Origin: Candidatus Gastranaerophilales bacterium
GTDB taxonomy: Bacteria; Cyanobacteriota; Vampirovibrionia; Gastranaerophilales; Gastranaerophilaceae
Direction: 5' to 3'
NCBI GenBank assembly: GCA_900752845.1
Contig: CAADWU010000055.1
Coordinates: 1-11,526, forward strand
Length of the DNA stretch: 11,526 nt
The position numbers and the translations under genes were made by a program. The notes under the pieces are model-generated. The model worked only from the letters and a program-made list of their open reading frames with translations, was not told the DNA's origin and searched no databases. This document shows, piece after piece, positions 1 through 7,823 of the stretch (within the stretch, counting starts at the first letter, position 1; each line of letters starts with the position of its first letter).

Positions 1-105
1 CACCTTATCTTCACTTTATTAAGCAATTATATGAACGATATAACAGTCCTTTCAAGAGAAGAAGTCGGCTGCAACGCACAGATTGAAATTTTGACAGAAA
101 TTTAA
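1..105 (+). CDS. Possible 3' end of an upstream gene (partial)
   Basis: The first plus-strand frame is open from the window edge to a TAA at 103-105 and would encode 34 residues ending in IEILTEI. Codons such as aga, gaa, aca and att resemble those of the neighbouring genes. I do not recognise the family. A second frame (from position 3) is also open until about position 86, so the choice of frame rests only on codon style. If real, the promoter of the next gene (91-119) overlaps its last codons. Confidence 0.4.
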   Translation, partial: HLIFTLLSNYMNDITVLSREEVGCNAQIEILTEI

Positions 106-119
106 CATAAAGATACAAA
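91..119 (+). promoter_or_regulatory. Sigma-70-type promoter for the glucanotransferase gene
   Basis: A perfect -35 hexamer TTGACA (91-96) is followed after 17 bases by TACAAA (114-119), which matches 4 of 6 bases of the -10 consensus. The inferred transcription start is near 126, giving a leader of about 30 bases before the ATG at 156. Confidence 0.6.
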
Positions 120-155
120 CTAGCAAAAAATAATTTATTCGAGTTTTGAAAAAGT

Positions 156-2183
156 ATGCATATATTAGGGATAGACAATAGAATATCATTTGAAAGACGT
201 CCGAGAAAAGATGAAGAATCCGGTCTCAAGTCAACTATCGCCAAAACTTATGAAGCATTAGGCACAAAGGAACGTGTAATTATAACGCATGGTTCTTGTT
301 TTCCTGCAATGAATCGAAGCACTTATATCGGTTCTCCTTACGGTAATGCAGCAAAAGAATACATTAAATTTTTAACTCTTTATGGTTTTAACGGCAATCA
401 GCTCGGGCCCGGCGGTGAATTGGAATTTAAAAACGGAGAAATAAAAAAATCTCCTTATAATGCATCAGCTTTTGCGAAAAACAGAATGTTTATTGATCTT
501 GAGCAGTTGACACAAGATAAGTATGGGAAAATCCTTACTGAAAAAACATTTGAAAAAGTAACAACTGCACCGCAAACCGGTGACAAAAATTATGATATGT
601 CTAACTTTGCAGAAGCTGCAAAAACTTATGATACTGCTCTTGCAGAGAGCTACAAAAATTTTAAAGCAAACATTTCAAAAGGACAGCCCGAAGCAATCGC
701 ATTAAACAAAGAATTTAAAATTTTCTTAAGAAAACACGATGAAAGATTAACAGATGAAGGTGTTTTCAAAGTTCTTGCCAAACATTACAACACTGATGAA
801 ACAGATGACTGGAACAATGACCTTGACAGTAATTTGATTGTATATCTTAACGAAGGCGATTTAGATGCAATAGACCGTTATAATGATATAAAAAACTCAA
901 ACAAAAATGAAATTGAACAATATAAATTTGAACAATTTATCGCAACAAAACAAATTAAAGAAAATAAAGAATGGCGTGATGAATTAGGCTTCAAATATAT
1001 TAATGACTTACTTGTAGGCTGTTCAAAGATGGACAGATGGCGTTATAAAGATGCATTCTTGCAAGATTGGGAAATGGGAGCAAGAGAAAGTACAGGAACA
1101 TCTCAAAGATGGCATATTCCTGTAATTGATCCTAAGAAAATTTTTGTAAATAAAAACGGCAAAAATGAATTAAATATCGGCGGAAAATTCTTGAAAGAAA
1201 AAATAGACTTTGCTCTTGAATTTTGTGAAAACATCAGAGTTGACCATGCTATGGGACTTGTTGAACCTTATTTATTATCAAAATCTGCTTCTGACAGTGA
1301 TTTTGAAAATAAAGACAATCCGGGGGCTAAAAATAGCAATTTAGAAAAATACATTTCCGAATTAAAAGATGAAAACGGCGAAGAATATGACCGATATTGG
1401 GATTATCCAAAACTTTTAACAGACCTTATTCTTCCTGCATTACACGAACACGGACTAACAAATGACATGCCTGTGTGGGAAGATATCTGCAGTTATCCTG
1501 ACAGATTTGTTAAAATATACGAACAGGAATTAAATCTACCGAAAATACAAAACTTAGACTGGAGCAGAGCTCAAGAAAAATTAAATTCTGGCAGAGAAAA
1601 TGACTGGTTCCTGTTAGGCTCTCATGACAATATCCCTGCAATGACATATATGCAGCGTACAGGTGACATGAAAGACGGTTCTAAAGGTGAATACACAAGA
1701 GAACACGATGCTTGGAACAGCGGATACCTTGCCGGTTACCTGAACATAGATGACGGCAGAGAAAACATTCAAAACATCAGAAAAGAATTATCTGATTTGT
1801 ATAATTCAAATGACAGAGAAAGAATTAGAGCAAAATTTGCAGAATTAATGACAACACCGAAATTCCAGATTTCATTTGCAGACCTGCTTGGAATTACTGA
1901 TGTAACATATAACATTGGCGGCTCTAAACGTAAAGAAAATTGGGAAGAACGAATTTCAGCAGATTATTTAGATAAATATTATGAAAACCTGTCAAGTGAA
2001 AATCCGACTGCATTAAACATTCCGGAATTACTCAAAAAATCATTGCAGGCAAAAATTGATATGCAGGTAAAACAAAGCAATGATTGGGATAAAACAAGAG
2101 CAGAACTTAACGAAAAATATAAACCGCTTTTAGATGATTTGCAAAAATATGCTGATATTTTAAAAGAACCTGAAAACGATTAA
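156..2183 (+). CDS. malQ: 4-alpha-glucanotransferase-like protein, GH77 family (divergent MalQ)
   Basis: GH77 enzymes (amylomaltase / disproportionating enzyme) move alpha-1,4-glucan segments between chains in the cytoplasm during maltodextrin and glycogen use. Family landmarks appear in order: SPYG (60-63), LGPGG (83-87), KSPYNASAFAKN (98-109), RVDHAMG (361-367), VWED (440-443), GSHDN (488-492), and a C-terminal DLLG...NW block (576-596). The three catalytic acids of the family can be placed at D363 (nucleophile), E442 (acid/base) and D491. The protein (675 aa) is longer than the usual ~500 aa of bacterial enzymes. The extra length lies mainly between residues 130 and 280 and after 600. The usual GDLPIYV-type stretch is not recognisable and a WRYKDAFLQDW segment lies near its expected place. 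The start has only a weak purine-rich upstream sequence (gaaaaag). It converges on the next gene, 30 bases away. Family assignment is confident; the exact substrate is not. Confidence 0.85.
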   Translation: MHILGIDNRISFERRPRKDEESGLKSTIAKTYEALGTKERVIITHGSCFPAMNRSTYIGSPYGNAAKEYIKFLTLYGFNGNQLGPGGELEFKNGEIKKSPYNASAFAKNRMFIDLEQLTQDKYGKILTEKTFEKVTTAPQTGDKNYDMSNFAEAAKTYDTALAESYKNFKANISKGQPEAIALNKEFKIFLRKHDERLTDEGVFKVLAKHYNTDETDDWNNDLDSNLIVYLNEGDLDAIDRYNDIKNSNKNEIEQYKFEQFIATKQIKENKEWRDELGFKYINDLLVGCSKMDRWRYKDAFLQDWEMGARESTGTSQRWHIPVIDPKKIFVNKNGKNELNIGGKFLKEKIDFALEFCENIRVDHAMGLVEPYLLSKSASDSDFENKDNPGAKNSNLEKYISELKDENGEEYDRYWDYPKLLTDLILPALHEHGLTNDMPVWEDICSYPDRFVKIYEQELNLPKIQNLDWSRAQEKLNSGRENDWFLLGSHDNIPAMTYMQRTGDMKDGSKGEYTREHDAWNSGYLAGYLNIDDGRENIQNIRKELSDLYNSNDRERIRAKFAELMTTPKFQISFADLLGITDVTYNIGGSKRKENWEERISADYLDKYYENLSSENPTALNIPELLKKSLQAKIDMQVKQSNDWDKTRAELNEKYKPLLDDLQKYADILKEPEND

Positions 2184-2190
2184 AAAAGCT

Positions 2191-2205
2191 GATAATTTTA
2201 TTATC
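2191..2205. terminator. Small palindromic hairpin between convergent genes
   Basis: GATAAT and ATTATC arms surround a TTT loop in the 30-base gap between two convergent stop codons (2183 and 2214). It could act as a weak bidirectional terminator, but the stem is AT-rich and there is no long T run. The same 15-base sequence recurs at 4863-4877. Confidence 0.35.
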
Positions 2206-2213
2206 TTAAATCT

Positions 2214-3050
2214 TTAAGCTTGAATATCTGTTTCTTTAGCAATACCGGTTTGCATACCGGGTACGCATAAGAATGCCGGAACAGTTCTGGTAATCGTAGT
2301 AGATAAAGCTGATTTTTCTGCCATTAGAGTAACAGCCATACTTAAATCATCAACGTGAGGCGCAAAATCGCTTCCTTTAATTTTTCTGTCAACTTTTCTA
2401 TGGAAAACTTTTTCATTAAGCATATTTGAAACTCTGTTTCCTGTAAGTATACCAACTCCAAGAGCTGCAATTGTAATTATAGCAGAAGGAATACCTTTTA
2501 GAATTTTATTTGCAGTAATAGAAGCTTTTCCTTTTTCTGCCATCTGAGGAATATATTTCAAAATACTTTTTTCATTCTTTTTGTATAATCTTGATGCGCC
2601 GCCGACACAAGCAACAGGAACTAAAACATTACCCAGCATCTGATTAACTGACTCTCTTAGTTTTGCTTTTGTATTTTTTTTATCATCAAAAATCATTCCG
2701 CCTGCAAGACCGCCTGCTACAGAAGCTCCTGCTAATTCAAGAATTTCAATTTCTTCGATTTCCATTAATCTTCTTTCAGGATGATTTTTATTATAGATTT
2801 TGAAAATAGCCCAATCTTTTACAGGTGTGTCTTTTATTCTTTTTGGAGAAATTGAAAAGCCTTGTTTTTTGGCAATACAGGCAAGAGCAGTTCCAACTCC
2901 CAATGCAGAAGTCAGCGCAACTTTGGCTTTAAGATTTTTCCCTTCTTTAGAATTTTTATTATTAACATCTTCTTTTTTATTTACAGCATCATTTCGAACA
3001 ACCGATGATGGTCTGTTAGATTTAAAAGATGTTATAGGATTTACTGACAT
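2214..3050 (-). CDS. Uncharacterised multi-pass membrane protein
   Basis: I do not recognise a named family. The protein is 278 aa from the chosen start. Residues 1-41 are polar and rich in Asn and Lys (MSVNPITSFKSNR...). Hydrophobic, small-residue segments follow at about 42-60, 103-121 (with glycine-rich GASVAGGLAGG), 137-155 and 187-205, plus a weaker one near 257-270, suggesting a membrane-embedded protein. The start at 3050 is preferred over an upstream in-frame ATG at 3071 because GAAAGG (3063-3058) sits 7 bases before it. A TACAAT hexamer (3075-3070) overlaps the upstream ATG and probably serves as the -10. The gene is transcribed away from the large membrane protein at 3252 across a shared intergenic region, and both may be controlled there. 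It resembles lineage-specific proteins I associate with gut Melainabacteria; that is inference. Confidence 0.7.
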   Translation of the reverse strand: MSVNPITSFKSNRPSSVVRNDAVNKKEDVNNKNSKEGKNLKAKVALTSALGVGTALACIAKKQGFSISPKRIKDTPVKDWAIFKIYNKNHPERRLMEIEEIEILELAGASVAGGLAGGMIFDDKKNTKAKLRESVNQMLGNVLVPVACVGGASRLYKKNEKSILKYIPQMAEKGKASITANKILKGIPSAIITIAALGVGILTGNRVSNMLNEKVFHRKVDRKIKGSDFAPHVDDLSMAVTLMAEKSALSTTITRTVPAFLCVPGMQTGIAKETDIQA

Positions 3051-3057
3051 AACTACA

Positions 3058-3075
3058 CCTTTCACACACATTGTA
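3058..3075 (-). promoter_or_regulatory. -10 element and Shine-Dalgarno that set the start of the minus-strand membrane gene
   Basis: On the minus strand, TACAAT (3075-3070) is followed by GAAAGG (3063-3058), then 7 bases, then ATG (3050-3048). The predicted transcription start falls around 3063, so the mRNA leader would be only about 13 bases. No good -35 is visible. Confidence 0.45.
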
Positions 3076-3144
3076 TCAAAAACAGTGAATAAAAAACATT
3101 GCTATTTCAGACAGTAAATATTAACAAAACTTAATTAGAGTTCA

Positions 3145-3168
3145 TGTTACACTTATAACAGTGTAACA
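3145..3168. promoter_or_regulatory. Operator-like inverted repeat over a -10-like element
   Basis: Perfect 9-bp arms TGTTACACT (3145-3153) and AGTGTAACA (3160-3168) flank the six bases TATAAC, which match 5 of 6 positions of a -10 box. TTAATT (3131-3136) lies 17 bases upstream as a weak -35. A dyad over a -10 in a divergent intergenic region is typical of a repressor site. It could instead form an RNA hairpin. A second TATAAT (3181-3186) lies just downstream. Confidence 0.5.
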
Positions 3169-3251
3169 AAATATTAAAAATATAATTATTGCAAGCAAAA
3201 AAAAATATTCAGGCTTATTAAATAACATGTTCAAGTGGTAGAAAAAGAAAT

Positions 3252-4829
3252 ATGAATGTAACCCCTCAAACAATCTCAAACTTTAGTTATCCGAGAAGAT
3301 TTGTCCGCGGTATTGCGAGCAAAAGTCTTGCTCCTTTAATTTTGCTTGAATGTTTCGTAACAGGCGGAAGAACGGTTCAAGCTTATAAAAGAGGCGGTTT
3401 TGAAGAAGCAAGAGAAAGATTTACCGAAGAATCTATAGGTGCAGCTTTCTGGTTTGCCGGTGTAAAAATGTTCAATAAAATGAACGACCATATAGGCAAA
3501 AGACTGCTTAATCTCCATACAACAGGTTTTGATGCTCAAGAAGACGGAATAAGAAAACCGCTTAAAAACTTCCTTCACGACGATAAATCTTTAAAAGAAC
3601 AAGCAAAGCTTAACGGTAAAACAGGCAAGTTAATTCAAAACCTTACAAAAGAACAAATTGCTGTATTTAAAGCACTAAAAATCGGCTCAAGCATATTGCT
3701 GGCTAACGTTCTTGTTGGTTTAGTCGTACCAAAAATTAACCAGCATATCACAGCTGTTTACCACCAAAAACACTTGAACGACAACTCTAAACAAAAACCG
3801 GTTGAAACAAATCAATTTGCAGCAAATTCCCCAAATGTTTCAATGGATAAATTTATGAAATCCGAAGATAATAAAAAAGTATCTTTCGGTATGAACTACA
3901 ATGCTTTATTAGCTATTGCAAACAAATTTGAAAACGATGCAACTTATCAGCTGCTGTCAACTGATGTCGGTATTGCAGGCGGACGTGCCGTAAGTTCAAG
4001 AAACAATCATGAAAGAACAGAAGTTCTTTTCCGTGATTTAACGTCGATTTACTTTTATATGTTCAATATGCCAAACATAAACAGATGGCTTAACCAGATA
4101 GAAGACGGCAGAAAAACAAGACTTGACCCTGTTGCGGCAAAACAGGTTACAGACCACCTTGATGCAGTGCTGCAAGAAAACGGCGGTAAACTTGATGCTG
4201 AAACATTTGCAAGAAAAGTATTCGGTGATAATGCTAATGTCGGATATATTGATAAAAATTTACTGCAAAAGTTTGATGAACATAAAGTTATAACCCTTGA
4301 TGAATTTAAACAATACCTGAAAGAACATAAAAACTTCTCTTCAAATGATATCTCAAGATATACAAATCTTGCAGAAAGAATGTCAAAATTACAGCCGGAA
4401 GTTGAAGGCATCTCAGTACTGACCAAAAACCAGATTAAAGATGTATTCAGAGAAGGTGCTGTTAATATGCCTGAATTCTTACAAAACATATTTAGCGTTG
4501 CAACTCAAAACGCATCAACAGATAAGTACAAATACGTTAATTATGATGAACTGAAAGAACTTAAAGAAGATGTCGTTCACTACGTAACAAAAATTGTTGA
4601 CAAAGCTCGCAAAAACGGAGCAGAAATTACAACCGATACTCTCAAAAAAGCCTGCAGAGAAAACTTTATCAAAAACTCATTCAACTGGGGCGTTGGTTTT
4701 GCAGTATCAGCATTATTCCTGTCAACACTAATTCCGAAAATGCAATACTGGATTACCAAAATGACAACCGGTCAGGATAAATTCCCGGGCACAGCAGATT
4801 ATTCAAACGAAAAAAAATCTAAAAAGTAA
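3252..4829 (+). CDS. Uncharacterised large protein with two membrane segments
   Basis: I do not recognise a named family. This 525-residue protein has two clear hydrophobic segments, about 140-160 and 478-496. Each ends in a similar motif: PKINQHIT (160-167) and PKMQYWIT (495-502). The ~310 residues between them are hydrophilic and mostly helix-forming, and would form one soluble domain on one side of the membrane. A weaker hydrophobic stretch lies at 26-37 and another near 62-72. The C-terminus carries GQDKFPG (507-513) followed by a lysine-rich end. A VSFGM motif (210-214) begins the middle domain. The start has only a weak purine stretch (agaaaaagaa) before ATG. The next gene begins 60 bases downstream with its own promoter. 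Probably an envelope or inner-membrane structural protein; this is inferred from topology only. Confidence 0.7.
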   Translation: MNVTPQTISNFSYPRRFVRGIASKSLAPLILLECFVTGGRTVQAYKRGGFEEARERFTEESIGAAFWFAGVKMFNKMNDHIGKRLLNLHTTGFDAQEDGIRKPLKNFLHDDKSLKEQAKLNGKTGKLIQNLTKEQIAVFKALKIGSSILLANVLVGLVVPKINQHITAVYHQKHLNDNSKQKPVETNQFAANSPNVSMDKFMKSEDNKKVSFGMNYNALLAIANKFENDATYQLLSTDVGIAGGRAVSSRNNHERTEVLFRDLTSIYFYMFNMPNINRWLNQIEDGRKTRLDPVAAKQVTDHLDAVLQENGGKLDAETFARKVFGDNANVGYIDKNLLQKFDEHKVITLDEFKQYLKEHKNFSSNDISRYTNLAERMSKLQPEVEGISVLTKNQIKDVFREGAVNMPEFLQNIFSVATQNASTDKYKYVNYDELKELKEDVVHYVTKIVDKARKNGAEITTDTLKKACRENFIKNSFNWGVGFAVSALFLSTLIPKMQYWITKMTTGQDKFPGTADYSNEKKSKK

Positions 4830-4839
4830 TAATTTCTGC

Positions 4840-4868
4840 TTGTAAATTATTTTTGCCCATGCGATAAT
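4840..4868 (+). promoter_or_regulatory. Promoter for the radical SAM gene
   Basis: TTGTAA (4840-4845) is followed after 17 bases by GATAAT (4863-4868), which has the extended -10 element TGC in front (4860-4862). The inferred transcription start is near 4875. The -10 lies inside a small palindrome (4862-4878, CGATAAT / TTT / ATTATCG) immediately before the Shine-Dalgarno GAAAGG (4878-4883), so a protein or RNA fold there could affect transcription or translation. Confidence 0.5.
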
Positions 4869-4889
4869 TTTATTATCGAAAGGCTTGAT

Positions 4890-5507
4890 ATGGCAAACAC
4901 TTTAGTTTATTTACTAGACGGAAAAATATACATTAATTTAACAAATCTATGCACAAATGATTGTATCTTTTGCCTCAGAAAAGACAAAGATGATGTTTGC
5001 GGTCAGGCTTTATGGCTCGATAATGAAAGTTCTACTGCGGATGATGTTATTGAGCAGTTTAATAAATTTGAACCGACAAAAGAAATAATTTTCTGCGGAT
5101 ACGGTGAACCTTTATTAAAATTTGAAGTTTTAAAACAAGTAGCAAAATATATTAAAGACAAATACCCCGAAACAAAAATCAGAATTAATACCAACGGTCA
5201 TGCTAATTTTGCGAACAAAAAAAATGTTGTTCCTGAATTGAAAGGATTAATTGATGAGTTTTCAGTAAGTTTGAACGCTCCGACTAAAGAAGAATACAAT
5301 GAACTATCTCAACCTAAATTTAATACAGCCTATGATGAAGTTAAAAAATTTATAAAATGCTGTTCTGAAGAAGGTATTTCTGTAGTTGCAAGCGTTGTCG
5401 AAGGTTATAAGGGAAAACATTTAGACCTTAAAACCTGTGAAAAAATTGCATCAGATTTAGGTGCAAAATTCAGAGTGAGAGAATGGATTCCGAACGGATA
5501 TTCATAA
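4890..5507 (+). CDS. TatD-associated type radical SAM protein
   Basis: The protein (205 aa) has the radical SAM cluster motif C21-x3-C25-x2-C28 near its N-terminus (NLCTNDCIFC), which binds a 4Fe-4S cluster that cleaves S-adenosylmethionine. The preceding KIYINLTN, the CGYGEP motif (69-74), RINTNGHAN and the VSLNAP segment match the compact radical SAM family that I know as linked to TatD nucleases (TIGR04038 type). Its substrate and product are unknown to me. The short length is normal for that family, so this is not a truncation. An extra Cys at 37 and a CC pair at 152-153 are also present. No tatD is within the window: the neighbours are a membrane protein gene and an acyl-CoA synthetase gene. 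A good Shine-Dalgarno GAAAGG precedes the ATG by 6 bases. Confidence 0.8.
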   Translation: MANTLVYLLDGKIYINLTNLCTNDCIFCLRKDKDDVCGQALWLDNESSTADDVIEQFNKFEPTKEIIFCGYGEPLLKFEVLKQVAKYIKDKYPETKIRINTNGHANFANKKNVVPELKGLIDEFSVSLNAPTKEEYNELSQPKFNTAYDEVKKFIKCCSEEGISVVASVVEGYKGKHLDLKTCEKIASDLGAKFRVREWIPNGYS

Positions 5508-5544
5508 AAATAATATTTAAGTAACTAATATAAAAATAAAAAGC

Positions 5545-5566
5545 TGCACGTAACAATTAGCGTGCA
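5545..5566 (+). promoter_or_regulatory. Hairpin in the leader of the acyl-CoA synthetase gene
   Basis: TGCACG (5545-5550) pairs with CGTGCA (5561-5566), and TAA/TTA can extend the stem inside with one bulged G. It lies 8 bases before the Shine-Dalgarno GAAAGG (5575-5580), which is 7 bases from the ATG at 5588. It has no T run, so it is not a terminator for the preceding gene. It may stabilise or regulate the mRNA, or be an operator. No convincing -35/-10 pair was found just upstream. Confidence 0.4.
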
Positions 5567-5587
5567 TGGCACAAGAAAGGACAAAAC

Positions 5588-7747
5588 ATGAACGTTTTAG
5601 ACAAAATCATGAAACCGAAATCAATTGCGGTTGTCGGTGCATCTACAAAACCGAAAACAATCGGTTCTGAAATCATGCAAAGATTAAGAGATTACAAATT
5701 TAACGGTAAAATCTACCCTGTTAACCCTAAAGGCGGTATGATTGAGGGTTTTGAAGCATATACTTCAATTTCTGAAATTCCGGGTGAAGTTGATTTGGCT
5801 GTTATCGTTGTAAACGCTAAATTCGTTTTAGATACAATCGATCAATGTAATGCAAAAGGCATTAAAGGACTTTGCATCATCACAGCAGGCTTCAAAGAAA
5901 CAGGTGCTGAAGGTGCTGAAATGGAAAAACAATTATTAGCTAAAGTAAAAGAATACGGTATGAGATGTGTTGGTCCTAACTGTTTAGGCGTATTAAATAC
6001 ACACCCTGACGTAACTATGGATGCTACATTTGCTGAATCATTACCTATCAGAGGCGATATCGGCTTTGTATCACAATCCGGAGCTTTAGGCGGCGGCATT
6101 TTGAACATACTAAAAGACCTTAACTTAGGTTTTGCTCAATTTGTTTCTATCGGTAACCAGGCTGACGTTAACGCAGAAACAATGCTTGAATACTGGGAAA
6201 ATGATGACGATGTTAAACAAATTCTGTTATATATGGAATCAATCCAAAACCCTGCTAACTTTAGAAAATTAGCATCAAGAATTACAAAGAAAAAACCTAT
6301 CCTTGCTTTAAAAGCAGGTCGTTCAGCAGCAGGCGCTTCAGCAGCTTCTTCACATACAGGCTCACTTGCCGGTGCGGACAAAGCAGCAGCAGCTTTATTG
6401 AAACAATCAGGTGTAATCAGAGAATTTTCTTTGAAAAACTTATTTGCTAACGCTAAAGCTTTTTCAAACTGTCCTATTCCTAAAGGCAACAGAGTAGCAA
6501 TTATTACAAACTCAGGCGGCCCAGGAATTATGGCAACAGATGCTATTTGCGAAAGCGGAATGCAAATGGCACAAATTCCTGAAGCTTTAAAAGATAAATT
6601 AAGAAGTTTCTTACCTTCATCAGCTTCAGTTAAAAACCCGATTGATATGATTGCATCAGCTCCTATCGAACACTACACTCAAACTTTGGAAACAGTAATC
6701 AAAGACGAAAACGTAGATATGATTATGGTAATTTACTTACCATTCTTAGGTTTGAAAGATATTGACGTTGCTAAAGCTTTAATGGAAATCAAAGCTAAAA
6801 ACCCTGAAAAACCTGTAGTTGGTGTATTCTTAACAACAAGCAGTTTCTTTACAGAAATTTCTAATATGGATGTTAATATGCCGTTCTATATGTATGCTGA
6901 AGAAGCTGCAGAAGCTCTTTGCAGACTTGACCAGCAGCGTCAATGGATGGCTAAACCGGAAGGTAAAATCCCTTGCTTCGACGTAGACAGAGCAAAAGTT
7001 GAAAAAATTATTGCTAACTCACTAAAAGAAGGCAGAGCTCAACTTACAACTCTTGAATCAATCGACGTTTTACAAGCTTATGGTATCAGAGCTTGCAAAT
7101 ACGGCTTAGCTACAAACGAAGAAGAAGTTGTAACTCTTGGTAACTCAATCGGCTACCCTGTAGTTATGAAAATGACTTCTAAAACAACATCTCACAAAAC
7201 TGATGTAGGCGGTGTTGTTGTTAACATCAAATCAGAAGACCAATTAAGAAAAGAATACAAAGGATTACTTGAAAGACTTGAAGCAAAAGGATTGTTAGAA
7301 GGTCTTGAAGGCGTAATCATTCAGGAAATGGTTAAAGGTTCTCGTGAAATGGTTTGCGGTATCGCAACAGATCCACAATACGGACCTATGATGATGTTTG
7401 GTTTAGGCGGTGTATTCGTAGAAGTTATGAAAGACGTAACTTTCAGAATTGCTCCTTTAACAGACGTTGACGCTGATGAAATGATTAAATCAGTTAAAGC
7501 ATACAAATTGTTAGAAGGTGCAAGAGGAACAAAACCTGCACAAATCGACCAAATTCAAGAAACATTATTGAGATTATCTCAACTTGTTTCTGACTTCAAA
7601 TTTATTGATGAGTTAGATATTAATCCATTATTAATTTCAGAAGCAACAGGCGAAGGTATCGCAGTTGACGGTCGTATTAAAGTAAGATTGGAAGAAGCTA
7701 AAGAAGCATTAGGATGCACTTGTTCTGAATGCTCTTGCTGCCACTAA
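5588..7747 (+). CDS. ADP-forming acetate/acyl-CoA synthetase, alpha-beta fusion
   Basis: This enzyme family converts acetyl-CoA (or another acyl-CoA), ADP and phosphate to the free acid, CoA and ATP, a substrate-level phosphorylation step of fermentative anaerobes. The 719-residue protein contains the CoA-binding Rossmann domain (about 1-130, IAVVGAS at 13-19), two succinyl-CoA-ligase-like domains (about 150-450), and a C-terminal ATP-grasp domain (about 480-705). Both histidines used for phosphoryl transfer in the family are present: H256 in SSHTGS and H536 in SHKTDVGG. VSQSGALGGG (161-170) and NSGGPG (308-313) are also conserved. It has a good Shine-Dalgarno and ends before a strong terminator, so it is probably a single-gene unit. 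Its codon use (many gct, ggt, aac) suggests high expression. The unusual feature is the extreme C-terminus GCTCSECSCCH (709-719), with five Cys and one His. Acetate is the likeliest substrate, but related enzymes use other acyl groups. Confidence 0.88.
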   Translation: MNVLDKIMKPKSIAVVGASTKPKTIGSEIMQRLRDYKFNGKIYPVNPKGGMIEGFEAYTSISEIPGEVDLAVIVVNAKFVLDTIDQCNAKGIKGLCIITAGFKETGAEGAEMEKQLLAKVKEYGMRCVGPNCLGVLNTHPDVTMDATFAESLPIRGDIGFVSQSGALGGGILNILKDLNLGFAQFVSIGNQADVNAETMLEYWENDDDVKQILLYMESIQNPANFRKLASRITKKKPILALKAGRSAAGASAASSHTGSLAGADKAAAALLKQSGVIREFSLKNLFANAKAFSNCPIPKGNRVAIITNSGGPGIMATDAICESGMQMAQIPEALKDKLRSFLPSSASVKNPIDMIASAPIEHYTQTLETVIKDENVDMIMVIYLPFLGLKDIDVAKALMEIKAKNPEKPVVGVFLTTSSFFTEISNMDVNMPFYMYAEEAAEALCRLDQQRQWMAKPEGKIPCFDVDRAKVEKIIANSLKEGRAQLTTLESIDVLQAYGIRACKYGLATNEEEVVTLGNSIGYPVVMKMTSKTTSHKTDVGGVVVNIKSEDQLRKEYKGLLERLEAKGLLEGLEGVIIQEMVKGSREMVCGIATDPQYGPMMMFGLGGVFVEVMKDVTFRIAPLTDVDADEMIKSVKAYKLLEGARGTKPAQIDQIQETLLRLSQLVSDFKFIDELDINPLLISEATGEGIAVDGRIKVRLEEAKEALGCTCSECSCCH

Positions 7748-7766
7748 TTTTAATATATAATAAATT

Positions 7767-7796
7767 AAAACGGGATTAAATTAATCCCGTTTTTTT
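7767..7796 (+). terminator. Rho-independent terminator of the acyl-CoA synthetase gene
   Basis: ACGGGATT (7770-7777) pairs perfectly with AATCCCGT (7783-7790) around an AAATT loop. The stem is preceded by A residues and followed by a run of T (7790-7796). It is the strongest terminator in the window, 20 bases after the stop codon. Confidence 0.92.
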
Positions 7797-7823
7797 AATG
7801 GCATGTAAAACTTTCTTAATAAA

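Noticed and set aside
11..244. Minus-strand 77-codon frame at the left edge
   Set aside because: It overlaps the GH77 start and its promoter and has no ribosome binding site or recognisable sequence.
4274..4306. EF-hand in the 525-residue membrane protein (DEHKVITLDEF)
   Set aside because: The acidic ligands at loop positions 3 and 5 and the glycine are missing.
4055..4489. 144-codon minus-strand frame inside the 525-residue gene
   Set aside because: It lies wholly inside a well-supported gene, has Ser/Phe/Leu-rich antisense composition and no domain. The same applies to 6136-6489, 5842-6108, 3336-3578 and 9505-9810.
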